Assembly (NCBI GenBank): GCA_033063855.1
Contig: CP093830.1
Span: 6,014,854-6,078,853 of the forward strand
Source: Smittia aterrima
Taxonomy: Eukaryota; Arthropoda; Insecta; Diptera; Chironomidae
Length of the DNA stretch: 64,000 nt
Direction: 5' to 3'
Shown in pieces: positions 22,505 to 33,657 of the stretch. Made by a program: the position numbers and the translations under genes. A model generated the notes under the pieces. That model worked only from the letters and a program-made list of their open reading frames with translations. It had not been told where the DNA came from and ran no database searches. Each line of letters opens with the position of its first letter. Within the stretch, counting starts at the first letter, position 1.

Positions 22505-25250
22505 CGAGACATCAAGCGTGTTTCCTCTTTTTTCCGAATTTCATTTCGCTGCTCTCTTCGCCGTGTTCTGATGAGCTTCAAGCGCGCCACTGTCTGATGA
22601 AAGAAGAATAAATAAATTCACTAGTCGGAAGTCATCAACATCGTGCGTAACAGTTGACTATGCAAATTACTATTTGACTTTGTAATTAAACAATCGAAAC
22701 CGTTAATCTGCGTTCACGTGAACCTAGATCTCATTGTCTCCAAACTGAATCAGTATCACGGTCATTGATGAAGTCGTCGCATGCAGTTTTGTTTGTTTGG
22801 ACTTAAATGATTTCGCATTGAAAGCGTCGAGAGTTGATTCCCTCAAGTCCGCCATCAATTTGCATAAAGATCACGTTTTCCAATTTGGCATAATGATGCA
22901 TTTCAATTTAAAAAAAGTCTTGAAATGAATGTCGGAAGATTAAAAACATTTTCTTCTCTTCATCCGCAACAAAATCACATTTAATCTTACATTTTATAGC
23001 GAATCCAATTCGGAATGGAAATTGATTATGATAGAGAGATGAAAATATGTAATTTCAGTTCCCCGACAATCTGACTCAACCATCCATTTAACCGCAAATT
23101 GCTTTAGGAAAATGATGTTTGCAACAAAAAAAGCGAATTGTATGAAAGATCATCTGCATTTTAAAAAGGCAAATGGCTATCACGATGCCCGAGCAATTAT
23201 TCAGACAACCAAAGCCGACAGGATGCAATTTTCGCTTGAAAATCTTTGAATCTCCTGTCAAGATCTTCAAGCTTCATTGGTCAGGTTGATTGTCGACATA
23301 AAATTGTCGAAATTGACGCTCAACGACATTCGTTCATGTTTACTTACCTTCGTTTTATTAGACATTAAATCTTCAGTGAAATCTACGCAAGGTAAGAGAG
23401 AATAAAAGCAATTCCGAGCTGCGAGGTGTAAAAATAAAATCCAATAACAATAAAATTACGTCAATTACTCGACAATGTTTGAGCTTGCCACTTAGGGACC
23501 GTGAGGAAGTTACATAAAGACTTTGATTTTAATCTCCAAACTTGAGAACGTAATTGACGAACACAACACAGAAAGTCGTTAAGTGAGACCTCAATGGAAT
23601 TTCAAGGAGCTCGCAAGCTGATAGAACGAAGCTCTCAATCAGGCTTCAGAAATAATTCTTCCACAAGTCGTTAAAACGTTAAAAGCGAAAAAACAATTTA
23701 CAAGTTGATTAAAGTTTTCATTTTAATATCCGAGCTGAGACTGCAGACTTCTTACCGCAACTCTATTCGACAATAATTGATGGCGTATAATAAAACAGAG
23801 ACGATTGAAAATTGCCTCGAGTCTTACAACTCAATGATGGAAATTATAAACATTGTTTCCATTAAACTTTTCTCTTTAACGCAAAGTGATCCGTAAACTC
23901 GCTTGATTAGCCAGAAGGCAAGAAAATGAGAAAATTCTCGGATGAGAAAATCACGAAGACGAGCGAGGAAAATTAAAATGATGTATAAGGAGTCAAACAA
24001 ATGAAACACGAAAGACGAGCCTCTTAATGTGAATGTATTCATCACGCCGAAATGAAAAGTCGATACTTTAAACGCTGTGATATATTTTCCACCATCAACA
24101 CAGCGAGCTCGTCTCGATTGTATAAGTGAACATCAAGAAACTCAACGCGTCCAATCGCAACGATTTGGGGCGTCAACGAAGAAGAAATTCGAGGAAGCAA
24201 AGCAGAAGCGAAAAATCAGTTGAAGACGTCGAAACAGTTTGATCAGCAGTTTTGTTTAACGATTGATTCATTTTAATTAAAGATCCGAATGAGCCTCCGA
24301 GCTGAACGTTTGCGCTCATCAAACGTCTAATCGGCGTCATAAAACTGCAAAATTTGCCAACGAAAAAAAAGGCTTTAAGAGCTCATAGCCTCGAGATAGC
24401 GACAGAAATATTTTCTTCAAAGCCGCAATTACGTGGCAATAAATATGACTTAAACTGCTCGACTTTTATTTCGATTCACGATCAAAGCAAACTGAAATAT
24501 TTATAATTTGTTTGCATTCACAATTAAATCGATTATTTTTAAAAGTTAATTCGAACCCGAGTCTTAATCAAACGGCAGTTGTTTCAGCACAACGCCCAAG
24601 CAATTATTTTTATGCTGCAGAACACGACAACAACTTTGCACAAGTCAGACGTTGCTGCAAGTCATCAAAACCTTTTTAATTTAAGTTGTCTTGTCTTCAT
24701 TTCTCGTTCATATGTTTGGTTATTCTCACAAGGAGGGAGAACGATGTAATTAAGATGTCATTTCTGTTTTTGAGACGGTTCAATTTCTCACCAAACGAAA
24801 AACTTGTTTTTCACATTTTCATAAACATCAATCGACAAGGGTTGAAGTTATTAAATATTAGAAACATAAACTTCCACTTGCTCCCGACCTGAAAAAAGCA
24901 AAACCATTTAACGAGAGTGGTGTAATCTGAGGAACAAAGCACAACAACACACTCCCGAAAATTATTTTTATGGGACGAGTGAGTCGTCTTCATCTGGCTT
25001 TTGCCAACTAACCCCAGCAATTGACACAGAAGCAGAGAAGTGAGTAATTTTCATGCACAACAACCCTCGACTGTTTCGTGATATGCGAGAACAATGAGAA
25101 AGAATTTTATTGCCGACACCGCTTTGTGTGTCTCGTTGCAAAATTCATTTGGGAATAAACTCTCGCTGCGATGTTGTTTGCTTCTGTCCTTCGTGACGTT
25201 TACGAACAATAAAGTTCATTTCTTTTTCAAGTGAAAGCAGAAGAGACGAA

Positions 25251-25267
25251 GAGAGAGAGAGAGAGAG
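25251..25267 (+). repeat. GA microsatellite
   Basis: A simple (GA)n run of about 17 bp. Similar short GA/CT runs occur near 34813, 40280 and 61730. Confidence 0.85.
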
Positions 25268-26398
25268 GTTAATAAATAAAGCATAACAACATAATTGTTA
25301 AATTAACAGGACAAAGAGGGAAGTCGCGTAAGGATCATTGACTCGCAGTTAAGCTAGCAGGTTGTTTTAGAAATTTAAAAAAGTTAAAAGATCAACGAGG
25401 GATTGAAGTGAAGAGGGAGTGAGGATGACAATTGCAATATCGCACGAGTGTTTGATTACATCGTTTCTCACTCTCATCAAATTTCCGATTGTTTATCGTT
25501 GATAGCAGGTTTTCATAATAGAATTGCTTGTTGATTTATCGCTCAATCACAAAGCTATGATCAGAAACTAACTCTCGTCGAGCTTATGCTTCGAGTGATG
25601 TTCAGGGATTTAGAGAATTCTTAATTTTTAATTTCACCCTCAAGACAAGTGGATAATTGTTTGTTTCGAGGGAGATTCAATCTCGTTGATAACTGAAATG
25701 AAAGGGGCAACCTGACATTTATTGATGATATTTTAACTTGATTATCGTAGGCTCAGCAATCAAACAAAAAGTAAAACGCACTCGAATTGATTTTCCCTTT
25801 TGAATAAATTTTTATTTTGTCTCTTAAGTGTTGTATACTTTTAGTTTCTCAAACTAATTATTTGCAAATAGTACAGATTCATGTTTAAATGTTTATTATT
25901 TTACAAGATTGCATGTCAAGCGCTAGCAGTCGTCGTTGAGCACTCGAGACAAATCCGAGTTGCTTCTAATTTAAATTTTCGTGAAGATTCAAGTTTCACC
26001 TTTTTTAAATTGATGATTGTTCTCCTGTTTATTTAAACGCTTAAAGTAGTTGAGTTAAATGTATTTCCTTTCACAAAAATGTGTTTTATTTTACAGATCA
26101 AGCTCACTGAGATCTTATAATCACCGATTATTTCAAAATTCATTTATTGCCTCGCTGATAAATGATAAATGATGTCAAGCATGTTCTCTAGGTAGTGCCG
26201 TTAAGTCGCTTATTGCTTAGCCGTTCTCTTTCAAATTGTGTTTGAATAATTACTTTAAAAAATTAATTATGTAATTAATTACAGATCTGCAGAATTAAAT
26301 TAATTTGTAATTTGCACAGATAAACATCAGTTGAGCGCACTTCTTCAAAAGAAAGTGGAGAGAGGGAAAAAATTTCCTCACACGCAAACTGAAATGCT

Positions 26399-29300
26399 TC
26401 AGCAACCAGCCGTGTGCGCTTCTTGCGGAGGAGCAGATGGTGCCCATGGTTGTAACCCATGTAAAGCTGCTAATGGAGCTCCGTTGTTGTGACGCTCCAT
26501 TTGCTGGGGAGGCGGACCGAAACCTTTGCTTAATGCCTCAGCTTGCAACGACAGCATCAATCGATTAGCTGCCTGTCGCTCAGCCTCACGCTCTTCAGCA
26601 GTTTGTCTTCTATGGATGAGGGTGAAATTTGGGTTAATTAGAGTTTAGCAATTCGTCGTTTTTCCCCCCAAAATAAAACTGACTTCAATTTATAACGTTG
26701 ATAGGCGTAATATTTCATTCATGCTTCCAACCTTTCTCTCACTTTGTTCCATTTAAAAGCTTCATACATTATTCATCATGTTTAAACTATTTTTCAACAT
26801 ATCAATTACTATTTGAGACCCCACACACTCACACACATTAGATTTTTGGAATAGAAGTTACAGTTCTTGATGGAACAATTAAAAAGCAATTTATTATGAA
26901 AAAGAGCAGCGAACTCTATGCAAATTTGTTATGAGAGTCAACCACAGCTCGAGCACCTTCCGCATGTTCAAAAATATTTCGCAACCGAAGAAAATATTTT
27001 TCTCAGATTTCCAACAGACAAAACTTTTATTAATTGGTAAGTTAATTGAATCTGACAAATTTCCGAGTTGGTTTCCGCGGTCTCGACTGGCAAGTTTTCG
27101 CTTTGCGGGATTTTCAACTGTAAAAATTGCTTTTTGTGATTAATTAAATTTCAGCTTCAGTTGTGAAAAGCTTGAACATGATCAATTATAAATAATTCTG
27201 AAGCTAAACACGTCAGACCGTCGGAATATTTCATTCAACCAGGATCAGCTCTCGACGAAGCAGAAAAAAACATCGAAAAAGTTTAATTTAGACTTTTTGA
27301 GTCTCTTCTATTTCAAAAAACGGGAAAGCGATCATCAAAAATTCATGCCGAAGATAATGGCAAATGATGTCTTTTAAAAAACGAGCGGCAAAGTTTTCAC
27401 GAGACTTTTCGTGTCGTTAAAATGAGTTTGCTCCGAGGGGGGAAATTATCGATTTTTTCTTTCTTTCTCTCACAACGAGAAATAAATTTGTCGCCTTTAA
27501 ATAACGCTAAGCAGAGACGATAATTACATCTGAGCAACATCATCATCATGTCCAGAATAATTTGATGGAAAGCGTTGCTTTGGTTATCTAAATTACCTTC
27601 GTTTAACCGACGAAAATAAATTTTTCCGCCATCGTAATGAAGGAGAATTAAACTCGAATCAAAATAGTCGTAACGAGAACTAAACTCAGCAGCACGAAAG
27701 AAACAGGAAGAACGTGTAATGAGAAAACCATCGAGTTTAAATTGGAAAATAAACAATGGAGATTGATTGAAGATGGTGGAAAGCCAACGCAATTCTGTTG
27801 TTTTCACTTTCTGCTCTTTTTCACAGCCACAAAGCGCCGCTTAGCGAAAAAGAAAAAAATCAATGGAAATGAGATTTAAGTGAAACACTTGAAGGGGATT
27901 ACGCGTGTTGCTTTCATTATTCATTAACTTCTCTCGTTCTTGAAAGATTTCCATGAAAACAGATGGAAACACGAGAGCTTCCTCCTCGTGATTCACAAAC
28001 CGATTTAACTTGATAAAGAGATTAAAGAGATTTCTTATCTTTAAGTCTTCGTGATAAAGAAAAAATTTATTTTAGATCTTCAGTTACGAAATGAAGTTCA
28101 CGCTTTTAGGTCTCGTGTTGTCGCTTTTAGCGGTGAGTGCACCTGCTGATCAAAATGTCTCAGAGTTTGTGGTTAATGGGGAAGATGCATCGATTGAGGA
28201 TTATCCATACATGGCGAAAGTTTGGAATCTTCTCTTTCCAGCTTGCGGCGGAGCGATTATAAACCAAAGAAGCGTTTTGACGGTAAAATTTCATTTGAAA
28301 AACTTTGTTCTTTGAATTCTAAATTTAATTTTAGGCCGCTCACTGTCTTTTGTTCAGATCATCGCGACCTTTGTCTCTTTCTGTTGTTGTTGGATCGTCG
28401 CATAGAAGCGGCGAAGGCGGAGAGCGCTATCCTGCTCTGAGACTTTTCAGTCATCCGAATTACGTAATGGGACCAAATGTCAATGACGTCGCTGTCATCA
28501 GAACTGTTACAAGAATTACTTTTGGAGCTCTAGTTCAACCAATCGCTTTGTCAAATGCAAACTTAGGAGTTGGTGTTGAAGGAATCTTCACTGGCTGGGG
28601 TTTTGTTGGATACGGAGGAATTCTACCAAGAACTGCAGATTTACTTCAGAAGATGAACATTATTACGATTTCAAATGAACAATGTATTGAAATGTACAGC
28701 GACACGCATCGAGCTGAGTTTGTCGTTGATCAGAAAGTTTGTATTTTGAGCACAGACTCGATGAGAACTTCAGTTTGTGGTGGTGAGTCATTTAAGTCAT
28801 TTCGTGAAATAAATTTCATTATCATTCGAATTTAAAGGCGACAGTGGATCTCCTCTGATTATCGATGGCGCAGTCGCTGGAGTTACAAGTTGGAGAACAA
28901 ACCCATGCGGCGATGGACGACCTGACGTCTTCATTAGAATATCAGAAGTTTATGATTGGATCGTCAGTGTCATTTAAAGTTCGAAACGACTTGAAAATTT
29001 AATCAACAATCATCGCCATTCGTCATAACTGCCATCGAGACAATCAATTATGCATTTCGCCTCATCGCATGCACCATTCAATCGTTTTGCACATTCTCAC
29101 ATTTCAACCTTTCAATGCCGCAATCAAGCTTTACGTCCCCAGCAAAGTGTTTAATTGAAATTTATTGTCCAACTCACCTCCATTTTGTCCTTCGATTCTG
29201 TTTGTGGAAAGAGAGAGAGAAATAAAAGCAAAATGTTAAATCACTTGAATTTATGTTCAGCTCGAAATCAATAAATGACTCTTCCGACCCGCTCACCTGA

Positions 29301-32300
29301 AACCATGTTTTGACCTGTGCATCTGTCATTTTCAGCCCTCTCGCTAGTGCAGCCCTCTCAGCCGAAGCCAAATACTTTTGTTTGTGGAAACGTTTCTCCA
29401 ACTCGGCGACTTGTATCCTCGTGAATGACGTGCGAGGTTTTTTCCGCTTCGGCGGCGTCCGGTTTTGATATGGATGACCAATGCGACGGGCGATTGGAAA
29501 GGCTGAAAAGGAATTAAATCCATTTATAGCTTAATGGAAGCAAACAATGCTTATTAATTACACAGCGCTTTCTTTCTTAAATAAGTTATTAAGTTCAGTC
29601 AGTAATTTTCGTTTTATTAGTTTTCATCGTCGAGGGAATCGAATCGAGATAATTATGATTCCTGGGGTGGTCGTAGCAATCATCAACATCGGTTTAATTC
29701 ATGTTTTTAATACTAAACAGTCGTAATGATGTTCAACAGAGAGACTTCTGCCCAACCCCGAAAATGAAAACCTTGTTTGATCAAGCGACATTAATGCTCA
29801 GCGCCATTTCCAAACGAGACATTTTGCGGCTTTTTCAATCGCTGAAATTTGCATTAAACTTGATTTGATTACTCTTACGCAACATTGCGAATAATTTAAA
29901 TTTCATTTCTCGAATGTTATGGCAAATGACCCTTCATGGGGGAAAGTAAATTGAGCGGAAAATCTTTCCTGTCACAACTCTTCAAATGAGAAAAAAATGT
30001 TTAAATTTTAATATCACGTTCAATGCTTTTCGAAATGGAATTTTAAGCTGAATCGTTTGAGTTTTCGACGGACAAAGAAGATTTTGAATGTTATTCAGTT
30101 TTAGCGAAACAATCGTGCAGTTGTTTTTAAGTTCCTAGTTGGGTATACAAAATACGATAAACGTAAAGAACTTGGGTTCGAATCCCATTATAATCTATCA
30201 TTGTTTTGAGGAGTTCAATTTTTTTTTAAAAAAAAAAGTAAAATTGTTTTGTTGTGATTTTTCCATGAACAGGAAAAACTTTAACTCGAGCATGTTCTGA
30301 GAAATTATACAGAATTAATTTTGGAATGTAATTCAGATTTAGCGAAATTTTTGTGCAGTTGTCTGTGGTTTAGTTGGTTTCACAAGGAAGTTTAGACTTC
30401 CAATACCTCGGGTTCGAATCCCAATTGATGAACATTCCTTTTAGAATATGATTGTGCATTGCATTTTATTTTAATTAAATGATATTCTATTTTTTTTTGC
30501 AACGACTTTTCTTTGAACAGGAAAAACTTTAGCTCAAACATGATTTTAGGAATCAAAGTGAAGAAATTTATTAAATCTAATTCACTTTTAGCCAATTAAA
30601 TTTGCAGTTGTTTGTGGCTTAGTTGGTTATGCGAGGACGTAGACTTGCTAGGGTCAAGGGTTCGAATCCCATTAAAGTTTAAAAGTAAATATCTAGCTCG
30701 AACCATCTCTTCTAAATATTTTTTTTCTTCAATTTTTCTTAAAACAGGAAACTCTTCAGATCAAAGAAACCAAACTGCAATGAAACCACAATCGTCCGCT
30801 TTTATCGTTGAATTTTAATTGAAAAAAATTGAGCCGCATCGTCATGGAAAATTGAAAACGCGGAAAAGTCATAAATTTCCATTTCTGTAAATTTTTAATT
30901 GACATGCAACGTTGCGCAAATGTTTAATTGATTCCGCGTCGTTTTTCACTCGCTCGATGAGGTGACGACAGCTGAAAATTTAATCAATTTCGCAAAAAAG
31001 CTCATTTAAAATGCAAAGGCGCTTAAGTCGCTATTAGTTACAAATTAATAGACCTAATTGGTTTTTCGCATTCGAACCGATCACGACTGTTTTCTGAGTC
31101 AACACATTAGAGTCTCTTGCTCGCTTTAAAGATTTGCATAAGCGATTAAAAGCTCTTTTACTTTTTCATTAACAAGAATAATACAAAGAAGAGGAGCATA
31201 AGCTTTATAAATCAATATCATTTAATTCATTAAAGTGATTCTCAGTTTCAGCTCTCGTCGCTTTAAAAATAAGGCAATGCGAGGATAAGGAAACAAGTTC
31301 TTTTCATTTAAAGATTAAAACACCACGAGCTGAGCAAAGAAGAATGGAGCGGAGAAAAAATAAAATTTAAATCCTCTTTTCAAGCAGATTCAGCGACGAG
31401 ATAAAGTATTCGATCGGTTTTGTGTGTTTCGCGTAATGAAACGATCGTCTCGTTAATTTGTTTGTTTGCTTGTTAGGTTTCGTCTCTTGCTTCTTGCGTG
31501 AAACATCAAATGAAAAACGCGATCGCGGTATGAGGAATGCCCAGTAGCCAAACCGAACATGCATGAAACACCTTTTGCGCTCATTCATTTCAAGAAATTG
31601 TTTTCTTGAATCGAAATTCTCAATCTTGTGCTACACGTCAACGCAATCAAGATAAATTCTCGAATGTTTGACTTTATGGCGCTTGCTCACTATAAATGTG
31701 AATGAGTTTTTGGTAAGAGCGAGTCCGCCTTAAGCTGAAATCTTCAATGCCAACAGAAGATTTCGGCTCAAGATCAATTACTTGAAGACAATAAAATTCT
31801 TCTTCATGTCTGGAAGTTTGACGTGTCTTTAATTAAGAATATTTTTTTGGGTTTCTCCTTAACCGGAAATTATTCCGTGTCGTTTTGCTTCAAAGGTTCT
31901 GCTGCGCGCAATAAAATCAACAAAGAAACAAAATGCGAACAAATTATGTCTGTCAAAGATCTATCGTAAAACAGTTCATCATCAGCTCAATGAGCTCGCG
32001 CGGTTATCTCACGAGACTGTCGAAGGTAAGAGAAGAAGTTACGAGACAGAGACACGATTAAATTGATGGTTCAATAATTCCTTTTTAAGTCTTTGTGTGT
32101 TTTCTTTCTTGAGGCGCTCTTCGAGCCTCAACCTTTAATTAAATCGTTCCCGTTCTTCGCTGAGCCGACGAAGGATCGTTGCAGGTAGACGAATGAGTCA
32201 CTTACCAGCAAGTCTATCTTTAACAGCTAAAGCCGCAGCCGGATGTAGAGGAAATGCATGATGAAGTGCTAAAGGATTGTAGCCGCGCTGTGGTGGAACT

Positions 32301-33657
32301 CGGAGGACTCCTCCTGATGTGTAGATGGGATAAGAGTAGAGACCACCAGTTGCTGTGTACTGAAGTCCCGCACTACTGAAGTTAACTTTGCCACTTTCTG
32401 AATCACTCAAATCTTTCTCAACACTCTTTCTATCACTTGTGTCATTGTTGTTGTTATTATTATGAAGGTTACTACTGTAAGATTTTGATAACAATCGCGA
32501 TATGCTAAATGGAAGATTTTCGCTTGACGTTCGAGTCTGCGCTGCTCGTATGTGATGATCGCTGGAAAGGAGAGAAAATTTCAATTAGTCGCGACGCCTC
32601 GATTTATGAGCGACCAAGAATCGAAATCTGTTGTTTATGTCAACAGAGCTTGAGCAGAGAACCAGTTTCAAGTTGAAGCCGATAAAGAAATCGTCTGGTG
32701 ACTTTATTAACGTTTCTCTCTTCTCGTCACTAAGCTTTAGCAATTTCTTCACGAGAAATTAAATGTTAATGCATTTTTTTCTTCATTCGAGAGATAGTCT
32801 CGAATGCTTTAAGTCTTTAATATTTTAATGTCGACGTTTCACTTTAACAAGCTCGTTCTTCATAGTTCTCTCCTTGTTCTCCCACAAGCAACTTCAATTA
32901 GCACAGAATTAAATCAACAAGCAAGCTCGAGTGTAATTGAAATGTAAATTAAATGAACTATTTATACGCAAATGGAAGTTCTTGATGCGATAAGTCAAAC
33001 GCGAATGAGTTATGTTTGAAGCGACTCAAGTAAAGGCGACGCATGCTTAAGCTCGACCGACTAAGCCTCTAATGCTTTCTTAATTCGTTAAAGTAATAAG
33101 TAATATTGGAATTAGTTGAATGTTAATTTGAATTCACTTTAGATAAGACTAAAGCGGGTAAATTATTCACTTTTGAAAAATGGGCTCGGTCGATCAAACG
33201 GTCGAGTAGAGTTGCGAGAATAAGAAATGAAGCCGTTTATAAAGATTTTGAATTCCAGAAATGTGATGCAATTCGTATGTTAATTAAAATATTATTCGCG
33301 GATTATGGCCGAGAAAGGAAAAATGTCTTCAGCTCTGTTCCAGTTTAAAGCGAGCAAAGAAAAACTCGAAGCACTATCACTGTCATTAACTATCGAGATA
33401 GCTTCTAATGGTTTCTTTGTGTCGCGAGAGACATTTCTCGATCGCTTTTTGTTTTGTCTTTAATTGAGATATAAAGTTTAAACTCTCGTTTACCTTATAG
33501 CAGTCTCTGAATCATCGTAGCAACTGCCATTCCCATCCAAGTCAATATCCGAAGCGTTACTTCCGTAGGAAATTCTCGAGTCGGAATCCACGTCATCGAC
33601 ATTTATTTCCTCTTGATCGTGCTCCAAATCGTCGTCCTCGTGCGTTGACATTTTCAT
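26399..33657 (-). CDS. C15: C15 / Tlx-type homeobox transcription factor
   Basis: Five exons on the minus strand are 33657-33494, 32561-32206, 29502-29297, 29197-29178 and 26609-26399, giving 318 aa. The N-terminus is acidic (MKMSTHEDDD). An eh1-type Groucho-binding motif, FSISRLL, is at 73-79. The TLX hallmark RRIGHPYQNRTPPKRKKPRT leads into the homeodomain (about 193-252: FTRIQVAELEKRFHKQKYLA, then MTDAQVKTWFQ/NRRTKW). The conserved RRQTAEEREAERQ follows. C15 patterns distal leg and antennal segments in flies. Residues Asn51 to Trp56 of the homeodomain come from a 20-bp microexon. Introns are 932, 2703, 99 and 2568 bp; they hold a tRNA-like repeat array (intron 2) and a serine protease gene on the opposite strand (intron 4). 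The final acceptor (CATCCATAG) has a weak pyrimidine tract. The C-terminus (LHGLQPWAP) resembles TLX tails. Confidence 0.95.
28012..28056 (+). promoter_or_regulatory. GATA-motif cluster upstream of the protease
   Basis: Three GATA cores (GATA 28012, TATC 28036, GATA 28053; two are TGATAAAG) lie 35-79 bp before the protease ATG. Insect midgut digestive enzymes are commonly driven by GATA factors, so midgut expression is a reasonable inference. Confidence 0.5.
28091..28977 (+). CDS. chymotrypsin-like S1 serine protease nested in a C15 intron
   Basis: Exons 28091-28282, 28335-28782 and 28838-28977 give 259 aa. It has a signal peptide (1-17), a short propeptide and a mature start at VVNGEDAS. 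The catalytic triad is present: His67 (LTAAHC), Asp115 (NDVAVI) and Ser216 (GGDSGSP). The residue six before the serine (position 189) is Ser210, giving a chymotrypsin/elastase-type rather than trypsin-type S1 pocket. The His-loop disulfide (ACGGA...AAHC) is present. Unusually, the residue before VVNG is Phe, not Arg or Lys, so activation probably does not need trypsin; and GDSGSP replaces the usual GDSGGP. It is secreted, probably a digestive enzyme. It lies 200 bp from C15 exon 4, on the opposite strand. Confidence 0.92.
30105..30735 (+). repeat. tandem array of three tRNA-like (SINE-type) units
   Basis: Three related units of about 240 bp have perfect RNA polymerase III B boxes (GGTTCGAATCC) at 30175, 30411 and 30659. 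A-box-like sequences precede them; the best is TGGCTTAGTTGG at 30615-30626. Long T runs follow the B boxes. The linker is also shared: GAACAGGAAAAACTTTA near 30270 and 30517, and TTAGC followed by TGCAGTTGT before each A box. No unit folds into a convincing complete tRNA, so these are tRNA-derived repeats, not tRNA genes. They lie in C15 intron 2, antisense to C15. Confidence 0.75.

Larger units (their letters stand above)
22017..26398. other. intergenic region between the neuroligin-like gene and C15
   Basis: About 4.4 kb has no supportable gene. It must contain the promoter of the neuroligin-like gene. It also holds a perfect TGACGTCA at 22497-22504, a GA run at 25251-25267 and a lone tRNA B-box-like TTCGAACCC on the minus strand near 24550. 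Remaining ORFs lack an ATG or show no family resemblance. Confidence 0.5.

Noticed and set aside
27397..27807. 136-codon minus-strand ORF in C15 intron 4
   Set aside because: It starts with GTG and has no ATG in its first 80 codons. It lies in an intron and has no family resemblance.
30611..30680. A functional tRNA gene at the best tRNA-like unit
   Set aside because: A and B boxes are good, but I could not fold a paired acceptor stem and anticodon arm. The unit is one of a repeat family.
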